Shown one piece after another: positions 28,107 through 36,799 of a stretch of DNA of 64,000 nucleotides. The DNA comes from Streptomyces sp. T12. Lineage in GTDB: Bacteria; Actinomycetota; Actinomycetes; Streptomycetales; Streptomycetaceae. Location of the stretch: contig NZ_CP117866.1 of assembly GCF_028736035.1 (NCBI RefSeq), positions 8,783,001 to 8,847,000 of the forward strand, given 5' to 3'. A program made the position numbers and the translations under genes. Each line of letters opens with the position of its first letter. The first letter of the stretch is position 1. Below the pieces are notes generated by a model, which was not told where the DNA came from, made no database searches, and saw only the letters and a program-made list of their open reading frames with translations.

Positions 28107-28294
28107 CGGGGGTCGCTTCCGCTACGCCTAAAGGCGCCTTTGGCCTTCTCCGCGGCCTGCTTCAGGCTTCCGGAGACCCGGTCGGTCCTGCCTCGGCGTT
28201 GCAGTCGCCTGTTGCGGGTGACCCGGCCGAGCTCTTCCGTGATCCTGCCCTTCATCGTCTGCGCCTGGTTCCTGACGGTCCGTGAAACGGTCAT
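28103..28294 (-). CDS. CsbD-like stress protein
   Basis: A 63-residue protein with the CsbD pattern: VRNQAQTMKGRITEELGRVT, then LQRRGRTDRVSGSLKQAAEK and AKGAFRR. CsbD proteins are small, highly charged, general-stress (sigma-B type) proteins of unclear mechanism. The ATG at 28294 gives the usual size; a longer frame upstream is not CsbD-like. The sequence is richer in Arg than most members. It is the first gene of a coupled pair with the helical protein at 27759. Confidence 0.78.
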   Translation of the reverse strand: MTVSRTVRNQAQTMKGRITEELGRVTRNRRLQRRGRTDRVSGSLKQAAEKAKGAFRRSGSDPR

Positions 28295-28567
28295 GGCCGG
28301 CCTCACTGTTGTCCGGTAGGTGGGTTCCCGCGGGGTCTGGGCGAGGCGGGAAGGAGAAATGCTTCGCCGTGTGTTCGGGAGCGGCATGGCCCTGCACCGT
28401 GCTGCCAGTCAACGTCCGGCACCGGTCCGTGTCAACGCGGTGGCCACGCGATCCGGCCCGCCTCGTCCCGGAGCGTGCGGGAGTACGGTGGAGAAGGCGA
28501 GGCTCTTCGTAGCCGGTGTCCGTGTCCGGCCTCCTCCTCGCGATTCCCCTCCCATGGGCAGCCCGTG

Positions 28568-28766
28568 ACCCCCACGGCGGATCCAGTACGTCCGCCAGAG
28601 CGGAGAGTTCGTGTGTCAGGTCACTCGACCGAGGCCACCATGCGCCGTCCAGCTCGACGTGCCCTGGTGAAGGACTCACGCGCGAGCGCAGCTGTCCGGT
28701 GTCGTTGCTTACTGGGAACGACACCGGCATCGGAGCCGGTGTGCGAAATGCTCCCGATGCATTCAC
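28568..28766 (-). pseudogene. DUF5994 paralogue relic
   Basis: The frame contains RSRVSPSPGHVELDGAWWPR, then THELSALADVLDPPWG, which is the DUF5994 start. After PWG the homology stops and the frame continues into unrelated low-complexity sequence, so the rest of the domain is gone. The leader before it (AGCATTTCGCACACCGGC) is shared with the intact DUF5994 gene 1 kb away, so this is a decayed duplicate. Nothing recognisable was found between this relic and the CsbD start. Confidence 0.75.
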
Positions 28767-29233
28767 GCTACTCCCCGAAGAGGCCGAACGGGCCGCTCCT
28801 GGACGTCGGCTCACTTCCGTCGGCGGTCGTCCTCCGAGCAGCGGCTCGTCTCACCATCGCCGGTTGCCGTGCTCGCGGGTGTGGAAGAGGTCGCCGGGTT
28901 CCCCTCACCGTCGGCGAACCGCCCGGCGAAAACCAGCGCCATCCCGATGAACAGGCCAACCGCGGCCGTACCCCTCGCGCGCTCCTTGCTCGCTTTGGCT
29001 CCGGCAAGCGATTACCCAAGCCGCCGCTCTGGTTGTTCCTCGTCCTCGTCGAGCACATGCACACCGCAGAGACACCGCACCGAAACATGGCTGGTCGTGC
29101 ACGCAGCGCTGACCCGCGTATTTGCGCCACCGTGGCGGTTGAGGGGCGGTAGCGGCTGGTGCCGCTACCGCCGGGAGCGGTCCGCGCGGCTGCCGAACCC
29201 CAGCCCATGATGGAGAAGTAGTCCGGCCCCCGC
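28767..29233. other. Gap with one weak short frame
   Basis: About 470 bp downstream of the acidic partner gene. A minus-strand stretch near 28.8-29.0 kb reads GLFIGMALVFAGRFADGEG and ends in a charged tail, which could be a tiny membrane protein, but its start and ribosome binding site are poor. A hairpin terminator lies at 29145-29172. Confidence 0.35.
29145..29172. terminator. Hairpin terminator after the acidic partner gene
   Basis: A perfect 12-bp stem GGCGGTAGCGGC/GCCGCTACCGCC with a TGGT loop lies about 60 bp beyond the stop of the gene at 29234. There is no U-tract. Confidence 0.7.
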
Positions 29234-29761
29234 TTACAGGTCTTCGTCGTCGATGGGTTCGGGGTCGCGAGTGTAGGCCAGGTCGAGGACGTAGCGTTCG
29301 GTGACGGGGCAGTTGTTCCAGGCTTCGGTGAGCTGGTCTTCGGGGGAGTCGTCGGTGAGCTGGTCGAGGGTGGTGTTGTAGTAGTCGGCTGCTGCTTGGC
29401 GGTGCTGCCACCAGGCGTGGCCTTCGTAGACGCCGGGGCGGGGCAGGGTGATCTCGTCGGCGGGTCCGCGGTCGAGTTGGCCGATGACCAGGGTGCCTGT
29501 TTCGGATTCGAGGCTGATGTCGGTGTGGCCTTCGGCCTCGGTGGGCGGGGCGGGTGGGGTGTCCCAGATGCGGATGGTCATCTGGACTTCCATGTCCGGT
29601 TGCAGGCTGAGGAGGTACAGGTGGTAGCCGTTTCCGGCCACCACCTGTGTCTCTGCGGCGTCCATGGCTGCTTCGTCGCCGAGGTAGGCGTCCGCGTCGT
29701 AGACCTCCAGCACACGGCGGCCGGGGGTGGCGGTGGCGGTGTGTTCGGCGAGAAGCGCCAT
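29234..29761 (-). CDS. Acidic protein downstream of nuclease gene; candidate immunity protein
   Basis: A 175-residue, strongly acidic protein (ending DPEPIDDEDL) with no signal peptide and no membrane helix; likely cytoplasmic. Segments such as RVLEVYDADAYLGDEAAMDA and GNGYHLYLLSLQPDMEVQMT look like a mixed alpha/beta fold. No family is recognised. It starts 19 nt after the stop of the NucA/NucB nuclease gene on the same strand. An acidic protein directly downstream of a secreted nuclease is the usual place for an immunity protein, but that role is inference only. Confidence 0.65.
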   Translation of the reverse strand: MALLAEHTATATPGRRVLEVYDADAYLGDEAAMDAAETQVVAGNGYHLYLLSLQPDMEVQMTIRIWDTPPAPPTEAEGHTDISLESETGTLVIGQLDRGPADEITLPRPGVYEGHAWWQHRQAAADYYNTTLDQLTDDSPEDQLTEAWNNCPVTERYVLDLAYTRDPEPIDDEDL

Positions 29762-29780
29762 GGTCAGTGGTGTCTTCCTG

Positions 29781-30757
29781 CTAGTTGGTGATCTTCACGT
29801 AGAAGGGGTCGCTGTCCAGGACGCGGTTGAGGGTGTACGTCTCGTTGAGGCGCTCTCCGCCCTTGCGGTTGTCCTTACCGTCGATCAGCCGGACGGAGAA
29901 GCGGTTGTCGCCCTTGGTGGACCCTTCCTTGGTGGAGGCGAAGGGGTACTCGTCGCACTCGAGGCCGCTGCCGGTGTAGTCGCCCCAGACCTTCTTGCAT
30001 TCCTCGATGGACTTCTTGCGATTGTCTTCGATCTTCTTCGGATCGACGACTCGGCGTAGGGGTTCCTTCGATCCCGGGACGCTCTTGCCGGGCCAGGAGG
30101 GGGAGGTGCGCTCGGGGCGGTTCAGGGCGTCGTAGATGTGCACGGCGCTTTCGTTGACCGCGGGGTCCTTCTGACTCATCACGAGTTCCCCACGGGCCTT
30201 GGTGAAGACGGTGCCCTTGTGCTGCCCGCGACCGGTCCGGCGTAGTCGTAGCGGACGCTTGAGTTGTAGACGTTGCTTCCCTCGTTGAAGGGGGCGGAGT
30301 TGGGGGAGCCGGCGCTCAGGTCCATCGCGACGGTCGAGAAGACGCGCTGCTGGTTGCCCTGGTCGAACAGGGCGCCCTTGTCCGGGGAGGTGTAGGTGAG
30401 GCTCCAGTGGGGATTGGTGTCCCACACGCCGAGCAGTTCGTCACGGTTCACGGTCTGCGGCGCGGTCACCTGAGGGTCTGGAGCGCTGCTGGAGGCGTTG
30501 ACGCTGTGGTGGAAGTGCTGGCCGATCCGCCACTTGGTGGCGTCCTCGGTGGGTATCGGCTGGACCCATGTGTTCTCGATGCCGGCGACGTAGTCGACGC
30601 GCCGGCTGCTGTCGTAGGCGAAGCCGAGGACCCATTGGTCGAACTTGAGGCGGCCGAGCGTGGTGGTGCCCCTGATGTCTCGCAGGACCAGGTCGAAGGG
30701 ACGCTTCTGGCAGCTTTCGAAGCGGGACTTGAGCCATCTGGGGGGACAACGGGGCAT
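29781..30757 (-). pseudogene. NucA/NucB-type nuclease gene, frameshifted and 5'-truncated
   Basis: Two overlapping frames make one protein when joined near 30225. The first gives FDLVLRDIRGTTTLGRLKFD through SSVRYDYAGP. The second continues KGTVFTKARGELVMSQKDPA, HIYDALNRPER, KKVWGDYTGSG and the nuclease signature CDEYPFAST, then GDNRFSVRLIDGKDN and DPFYVKITN. CDEYPFAST is the hallmark of the NucA/NucB deoxyribonuclease domain (PF14040). No signal peptide or start of normal quality is visible, so the N-terminus also seems lost. A single-base indel separates the frames: either decay or an assembly error. Confidence 0.75.
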
Positions 30758-30889
30758 GGCACGGAGCTGACGTGGACGCCGCTGTGACCCTTTCTTGCGG
30801 CCTGTAACAGCGACCTCGACCCACCAGATACCCCGATGAGAACTGCCCAGGTCCCGCGGAACCTGGGCAGTTCATGATGAGCCGGCAAG

Positions 30890-33800
30890 TCAAGGACGCT
30901 CGGGATTGCGGCGACGCGCGGCCGTCTTCTTCGAGGGAGCAGGCCGAGCTCGGCGGATAGCCGCGGCACCGATGACGCGTTGGGCGAGTGCCCGCCACTC
31001 CGGTTCGTTCACGCCGTGCTCGTCGCTCGTCCAGACCAGGATGCCGTTGGGGCCACCACCGTCTTCTTCGGGGAGCACGCCCTGCTGCGCGTACCACTTC
31101 ACGCGCTGCTGCCACCTGGCGGCGTACTCGGGGTTGTCGAGCATGCCGAGGTGTTCCCAGTAGATGGGAGGCCCGGACAGCGGCGTGACAGTGAAGTCCG
31201 GCAGTACTGTGCGGCCGTCGATTCCCTTGAAGGGCTGCTCGTATGCCCAGGCTCCAGGGGCGAGTTGTTCGAGGATGCCGGCGACGATGACTTCGTTCTT
31301 GCTTCGTACCATGACGCCGTTGACCGCTACGTGGACGAGTCGCGCGTCGACCCGCCCGCAGTCAGCGCCGCTCGGTGTCACCACCGCGCGTGGGTCCGGT
31401 GCGTCGATGAGGTCGGTGAACCGGCGGGCGGTGTCGGATCCGGTGGCCCGCGTCAGTTCGATGAGGTCGTCGAGCGGCCCCTCATGGCAGAGGACCACTC
31501 TCTTGGTCTGGCGGGTGAGGGCGGTGTACAGCAGCTCCCGCGAGATACTGCGGGCCGTGGCGGGCAGCACAACGATGACGGTGTCGAACTCGCTGCCCTG
31601 ACTTTTGTGCACGGTAAGGGCCCACGCCAGCTCCAGGGGCACGTCGTCTTCGCCGCCGATGCGTCCGTACTTGTAACGCAATCCGAGCTGGGACGAGAAT
31701 TCGACCTCTGTAATCCAAGGCGGCCTCTTCATGCGTGGGGTCTTTACCTGACCGGTGACCACACCGAGTTCGCCGTTGGCGACATAGCCCTTCGCTGCCT
31801 GGCCCTCGGTCTGCGACCAAGCGGAGCGCGTGCCGTTGCGGGTATGGACGACCTTGTCGCCGAGCACGATCTGCTCCGCACCCAGCGGCTTGGGCACCTT
31901 GCGGTTCCAGCCGTTCCTCAGCGCATTCTCGAGGGAGGCACCGCGGTAGCGCCGCTTGAGGTGGCGATTGAGTTCCACGGTCCCGTGTGCCGTCCCGCGA
32001 ACGGGGCTGAGGATCTGCCAAGTGCCGCACTGAGCGGCGGCCTTGGAGAAGTCCGGGTACGTCCTGGCTCCGCGCTGCGTTCTCCCCGCGCCGTACGAGA
32101 TCGCGAAGCTCAGGCCGTAGGCGTCGTCCACCACGCCGAACTCTTCTCGCAGCACGTCATCGACCACCTGCGCGGCCGTCCGGCCATTCCAAGGAACTGC
32201 GCGGAGCGTCGGCATATTCTCGCCCTGGCGGAGACGTTGCCAGATTTCGTCGCTGCCCGGCCCGCGCTCGTCACCGCTGTACCAGCGCGCCAGCATCAGG
32301 TCGTGGCGGACATCGCCCAGCTCGCGCTGTCGGCGCAGCACCGTGAGTTCGGCCCATCCCGGAGCGACGCGCGGCCATGAGCCGCTGTGGCCCTGCCGTG
32401 CTGAGCGTTCGAGGTCAACGAAAGGACGGCCCGCGCCGATGGGCGGGAGCTGGCGCGGATCACCGACCAGGATCAGGCGCTGTCGAGGTTCCAAGGCGTC
32501 GAGCAATGCGGCGAGCATGTCCTCCGTGAGCATCGAGGCCTCGTCGATGACCACTGTGCCGTACTGGCGCTCGCGGGGTAGGCGGCCGGTGATCAGGTAC
32601 CGGGCGGTGTCGCCTTCATAGCGGCCTGACTTGCTCAGGAACTGGGCGAGTGTCTGGGCCTGATGGCCGACCTTGTTCTGCAACTGGACCCGTGCCTTGC
32701 CCGTCGGAGCGAGTAGCAGCACTCCCTCCGACATCACCTCCGGCCGTCGTACCAGTGCCTTGACCAGCATGGTCTTGCCTGTGCCCGCCGGACCGTTGAG
32801 CACGGTGAACCGGCTCTCGTACATCTCACGCAAGGCCGCGGCCTTCTCCTGTCGCGCCCGGGCCTCGTCGACGCGGTCGGCCTCGGCGATCTCACCCTGC
32901 TCGTCGAGCACGGAATCCAGGGTGGCCGCGAGATCCTTCGGCGCCGTATGCCGGGCCGTGGAGCGGAGCTGGTCGATGACCTCTCGAATTGCATGCTTGC
33001 GCCACAGCGCGGAACGCAGCTTGTAGGCGGCCGTACCATCGGCGACGTGCGTCCGGCACAACTGCGGCCAGTTGAAGTCCAAGTCGTCGTCCAGGTCCTC
33101 GGCGCGCAACTGGTGAGCTGCCAAAACCGCTTGGCTGGGGCGCAATGGCCTGACGGAGCTCAGCCTCTCCAAACCCTCCAGCATCTCTTCGAGCGGCAGC
33201 AGAGTGTGCCCCTCTGCCTGGCCGCGCAGCAGCACAGTCGCCATCGCGGCTTCGAGGCGCCGCTTGTCGTCGGGATCCGTGAGCGGCTCCGAGACCGGCA
33301 ACGGATACCGGTCCGTCAGCTGCAGGTCGGGGAAACAGCCCCGGTCCACGGCTTCGAAGCGGATCGGATCCGCGTCGTCCACCGTGCAGGTCACCAGGGT
33401 GTACGGGTCTGCGAGTAGCTCCTCCACGGACAGTGGCATCGTGGTCTTCTGCTCACATACCAGGCGCACTTGGTCCATAGTCAGGTCGAAGCGGGCCAGC
33501 AGTCGCAGAGCCTGGCGTTGATCGTGTCCAAGCGCCGCCCAGACCTTCTGGCGGGTGGGCGTGGCCAGTGCGGTGACCGAGGCTGGACCGCCGCGTCCTT
33601 GCAGTGCCCGTTCCAGTACGGGCCAGGGGTCCTCCCTGTCGCTGACGGCAGACGTCACCTCTCGGGCCGCGAACGTGGGGTGAGACACGCCGAGGAGGCT
33701 CAGCACCGCGGGCAGACCAGGGGCGGTACCGCGGCGGAGCCAGGCATGGTGCAACTGCTCGTCGAGCCAGTCGAAGGACCGCTGCGGCAGCTCACAGCCC

Positions 33801-34711
33801 AGTTCGATGGCAGCTTCGGCGGCACGCTTGAGCTCCATCAGCGAGGCGACTGCTGTGTCTGACGGCACGTGCTCGGTTCCGTACGAGAACTCCCAGCACG
33901 TCTCCGGGGCCTGCGCCAGGGCACGCGAGACATCAGTACCATCGGCGGCGATCCGCGCCAGGGCCTGCATCGGCAGCAGGATGCCTCCATTGCCGTCCGG
34001 CCGCAGCGTGTGCCGTACCACCGTCTCCCACATGTGATTGGGAAACGGGGTGGGACCCTCAGCCGGCCACCGGCCGGGCGGCGTGACCGAGGCGATCAAT
34101 GCCGCACCGACGAGGATTCGACGGGGATGGTCCTCGAACGGAGCGTGCTTGAGATAGAAGAAGACCAGCGACTGCCCTTCGACGACATCCTGGAAGAACG
34201 TGTCGATGACAGCCTTCTGGTTGTCCCCGTGAAGGACCCACGGAGGTTCGAAGCCCAGCGCGGAAATCGCACACTCCTCTGCCTCCGAGCTGTAGCCGTC
34301 CACCGGCTGCTGCTCCATGACACCGTCCAGAAGCATCGCCCGATTGAGCCAGCGGAACGGGATGCCGTGGACCGACCATGCGGGCATCGGAACGGACGCA
34401 CCCTTGAGCGTCTTGAGGGCATGGTTGTAGGGGTGGGATGTCCGCAGCACATGATCCCTGCTGCTCAGAAACCCGCCCCGCTCACCAGCACACGCGGGCA
34501 AGCTGTCCGGTAACGCGCTGAAGGCCTGGCCCGCATACTCGACCTCCAGCTCGTCTTTCCGCCGTCGCCCGACGTTCTCCAGTAGCACGCACGACGCATT
34601 GCCTAGTGGATCGGCGCAGATTCGGCCCTCCCAGCCTGTGTCATGCCAAGGCACCCGGACCGAAAGATGCTGCACGTATGCCACTGGGATCCCCTCCACC
34701 ACTTCCAGCAC
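30890..34711 (-). CDS. Large RecD-like helicase with C-terminal PD-(D/E)XK-like nuclease region
   Basis: A 1273-residue superfamily 1 helicase. The N-terminus has a conserved-looking RVPWHDTGWEGRICADP block followed by about 550 residues of unknown fold. The helicase core starts with Walker A GPAGTGKT near residue 640, Walker B VVIDEASML near 720, GDPRQLPP just after, and a RecD/UvrD-type lobe ending LAWALTVHKSQGSEFD and LLYTALTRQ. Residues about 1137-1235 read SKNEVIVAGILE, YEQPF, VLPDFTV, YWEHLGML and KWYAQQG, which fits a Vsr-like/PD-(D/E)XK nuclease (E, PDF, WEHLG, K). Start GTG 34711. It stands alone among accessory DNA; DNA repair or phage defence is plausible. Confidence 0.85.
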   Translation of the reverse strand: MLEVVEGIPVAYVQHLSVRVPWHDTGWEGRICADPLGNASCVLLENVGRRRKDELEVEYAGQAFSALPDSLPACAGERGGFLSSRDHVLRTSHPYNHALKTLKGASVPMPAWSVHGIPFRWLNRAMLLDGVMEQQPVDGYSSEAEECAISALGFEPPWVLHGDNQKAVIDTFFQDVVEGQSLVFFYLKHAPFEDHPRRILVGAALIASVTPPGRWPAEGPTPFPNHMWETVVRHTLRPDGNGGILLPMQALARIAADGTDVSRALAQAPETCWEFSYGTEHVPSDTAVASLMELKRAAEAAIELGCELPQRSFDWLDEQLHHAWLRRGTAPGLPAVLSLLGVSHPTFAAREVTSAVSDREDPWPVLERALQGRGGPASVTALATPTRQKVWAALGHDQRQALRLLARFDLTMDQVRLVCEQKTTMPLSVEELLADPYTLVTCTVDDADPIRFEAVDRGCFPDLQLTDRYPLPVSEPLTDPDDKRRLEAAMATVLLRGQAEGHTLLPLEEMLEGLERLSSVRPLRPSQAVLAAHQLRAEDLDDDLDFNWPQLCRTHVADGTAAYKLRSALWRKHAIREVIDQLRSTARHTAPKDLAATLDSVLDEQGEIAEADRVDEARARQEKAAALREMYESRFTVLNGPAGTGKTMLVKALVRRPEVMSEGVLLLAPTGKARVQLQNKVGHQAQTLAQFLSKSGRYEGDTARYLITGRLPRERQYGTVVIDEASMLTEDMLAALLDALEPRQRLILVGDPRQLPPIGAGRPFVDLERSARQGHSGSWPRVAPGWAELTVLRRQRELGDVRHDLMLARWYSGDERGPGSDEIWQRLRQGENMPTLRAVPWNGRTAAQVVDDVLREEFGVVDDAYGLSFAISYGAGRTQRGARTYPDFSKAAAQCGTWQILSPVRGTAHGTVELNRHLKRRYRGASLENALRNGWNRKVPKPLGAEQIVLGDKVVHTRNGTRSAWSQTEGQAAKGYVANGELGVVTGQVKTPRMKRPPWITEVEFSSQLGLRYKYGRIGGEDDVPLELAWALTVHKSQGSEFDTVIVVLPATARSISRELLYTALTRQTKRVVLCHEGPLDDLIELTRATGSDTARRFTDLIDAPDPRAVVTPSGADCGRVDARLVHVAVNGVMVRSKNEVIVAGILEQLAPGAWAYEQPFKGIDGRTVLPDFTVTPLSGPPIYWEHLGMLDNPEYAARWQQRVKWYAQQGVLPEEDGGGPNGILVWTSDEHGVNEPEWRALAQRVIGAAAIRRARPAPSKKTAARRRNPERP

Positions 34712-35296
34712 TCGCTCGTCACCTTAGGGTGAGGCACTGACACCCCACCGAGGCGAGCAACGATTACCAACGCGCCACGTGACCATGCCGGCGTACATCT
34801 GCCCAAGAGGCGCGGGCGAGGGTCGTGGCAGGAGAACTGAGTCCAGGTCGGTCATTTGGCTTCAGGTGTGTCGACTGACGCGGTGATCACACCGCACTGA
34901 AAGATCGCCCCTCGCTCGGCTTGAAGAACACCAGGCCAGAGTGGCAGGCGGCGGTCCTCCCCAGGGGTGGACTTCGACCGTGATCCGTCTCGTGGTGTCG
35001 GGCGGCAGGGCTGGCAGGGGTCGCAATCACCACCAGGCGGAGTTCAACGAAGAGCACATCCGCACGGCAGGCACGCTCTTCTGCGTTCACCTGGTCGAAT
35101 TCGTCCCGGACTGCTACCTCGCCTCCTTCGAGAACGAAGTCATCGACCAGAGATCGGACTCCAATCTCGTCGCCGTCACCGCCCTCAACCCCGCTGGATG
35201 CCGCCCAAGCAGCATCGGGACATCGGCGCGGTCGGCCAGGTCTGTCGGACCACTGCCCAGTTCAGGCCGCGTGATCGCGGCTTTCTGCCAACGCGC
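34712..35296. other. Gap with a possible gene remnant
   Basis: About 585 bp. On the plus strand, roughly 35036-35200 has coding-like third-position GC and reads AEFNEEHIRTAGTLFCVHLV, EFVPDCYLASFENEVIDQRS and NLVAVTALNP, flanked by non-coding sequence. It resembles the middle of a lost gene, but I cannot assign a family. Nothing else was seen. Confidence 0.35.
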
Positions 35297-35770
35297 TCAG
35301 GCTTCGGGCATCGGCTGCATCTGAATTCCGTGCCGTGCGGCGATCTCGATGATGCGGTCAATGTCCGCCGGGGTGTCCGACCGGGGCGGCAGCTCGCGTC
35401 GCTGGGCGGGTTCGCCTGCCTCCGCGAAGAATTTGTCCACGTCGCCCGGCGTGTAGGTGACCAGGAGTCGTACGGTGCTGGTGGGCTCGAACCGCTCCAG
35501 GGTGCCCTCGGGGATGTGGAAGAAGGATCCAGGGCCGCCTTCGACTGTCTCGCCGTCGATGTGATAGCGGAGCGTTCCCTCGATGACGTAGACACTCTCG
35601 GTGCCGGGGTGGGTGTGGGGCGGTGGGCCCATCCCCTCCGGAATGGTCATCTCCATGACGGTCATGGCGCCGTTGGTCTCGTCGCTCGACGCCTTGACCT
35701 CGTACAGGCCGTTCAGCATCCAGAAGGCTTTGCCTTCACCGCTGTGACGCGCATGGGCGTTGTTCACCAT
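35297..35770 (-). CDS. Cupin-domain protein
   Basis: A 157-residue single-cupin protein. Motif 1 is PPPHTHPGTESVYVIEG with two metal-binding His and Glu, and motif 2 is GPGSFFHIPEGTLERFE. That is the pattern of small quercetin-dioxygenase-like or sensor cupins; the metal site looks complete. The ATG at 35770 has GGAAGGAG 9 nt upstream. It is divergent from an NTF2-like gene across about 210 bp, and the two may share control. The substrate is unknown. Confidence 0.85.
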   Translation of the reverse strand: MVNNAHARHSGEGKAFWMLNGLYEVKASSDETNGAMTVMEMTIPEGMGPPPHTHPGTESVYVIEGTLRYHIDGETVEGGPGSFFHIPEGTLERFEPTSTVRLLVTYTPGDVDKFFAEAGEPAQRRELPPRSDTPADIDRIIEIAARHGIQMQPMPEA

Positions 35771-35980
35771 GGGGCACCGCTCCTTCCTCGGTGACCCCAT
35801 CTGTCCCCGCCGCGGAGCCGGCAGAAGGCCGCCATCCGGGTGCGCGTGCCGGTGGATGCCGGGTGGCGTCACTGTGGCCGCGCCGCGTGATGATGCGTCG
35901 CTCGGCCTGATGGCCCAGCGATGCCGAGCCATGGTGTGTCGCGCGACGTATGGTCCGTGGGGGGCCCGACGGAGGCACTG

Positions 35981-36373
35981 ATGACCGATCACCCGAACAT
36001 CGCTGTGTTCCGGCGCGTCATGGCCGCTTTCGCGGCAGGCGACATGAATGCGCTGGCGGAGGTCTTTCACCCCGAGGTGGTGTGGCATATCGGGGGCAGG
36101 AACCCCCTGGCGGGAGAGTACCGAGGGCGTGAGGACACGTTCGCGCTGTTCGGACGGGAGTTCCAGCTGACAGGCGGCACATATCGGCCGCAGCTCCACG
36201 ATGTCCTCGCCAACGACGACCACACAGTCGCGCTGCTGCACGTCACCGCATCACGTGCAGGCAAGGAACTCGATATGGACTACGCCATCGTCTTCCACAT
36301 CAGTGACGACAAGATCACCGAAGGTTGGGTGCTGACGGCCGACCCGCAGTCGTACGACGAGTTCTGGTCGTAG
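35981..36373 (+). CDS. NTF2-like/SnoaL family protein
   Basis: A 130-residue protein with the cone-shaped NTF2/SnoaL fold pattern: VFRRVMAAFAAGDMNALAEV, FHPEVVWHIGGRNPLAGEYR, DDHTVALLHVTASRAGK and YAIVFHISDDKITEGWVL. Members are polyketide cyclases, isomerases or non-enzymatic binders. GGAGG lies 6 nt before the ATG. It is divergent from the cupin gene. Substrate unknown. Confidence 0.86.
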   Translation: MTDHPNIAVFRRVMAAFAAGDMNALAEVFHPEVVWHIGGRNPLAGEYRGREDTFALFGREFQLTGGTYRPQLHDVLANDDHTVALLHVTASRAGKELDMDYAIVFHISDDKITEGWVLTADPQSYDEFWS

Positions 36374-36487
36374 GCGCCGATGGCTGTGCCGGGCCGTGAG
36401 CACCGGGTGAGGTGGTCGAGCCGATTGCGAGACTTTGGCGCGGCCCTGTTTGAGCTGTTGCAGGGCGGATGAGCGGGACGCGGTCGC

Positions 36488-36660
36488 TCACCCGCCCGGG
36501 AGTGCGCGGGGCGCCGGGTCGGCGGGCTGCCGCGTGGCGTGGTAGCCGTCGGCGAGCCGGACCAGGGCGACGGCGCCGAGCAGGAGTCCGAAGTCGCGCA
36601 GGGCGATGTCGTAGCGGCCGGGAATGGTCAGGATGTTGGCGATGAGGCCGGCCGGCCAGC
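36488..36660 (-). pseudogene. C-terminal fragment of a small membrane protein
   Basis: The minus strand reads AGLIANILTIPGRYDIALRD, then FGLLLGAVALVRLADGYHA and a proline-rich tail to the stop. The pattern 'PG-YDIALRDFGLLLGA-ALARL' is that of the last two helices of a common actinobacterial membrane protein. No start codon or upstream helices remain, so the gene is 5'-truncated. Confidence 0.5.
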
Positions 36661-36684
36661 CAGCCCCCGAACCGCAGGCAGTTC

Positions 36685-36790
36685 ATGAGCGATCCGTCTT
36701 CTGCCGCCGATCTGCTGACCTTCCTCGTCTATGGCGTGTACGTACGCTCCTGTGCCGGAGTCGGCGCCGAGGCGCTGCAGAAACCGTGGC
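36685..36790 (+). pseudogene. Possible TetR C-terminal relic
   Basis: The plus strand reads DPSSAADLLTFLVYGVYVRS and CAGVGAEALQK, which looks like the last helix of a TetR-type regulator. It then runs into unrelated sequence. There is no helix-turn-helix upstream. The match is short and uncertain. Confidence 0.3.
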
Positions 36791-36799
36791 CGCCGCACT

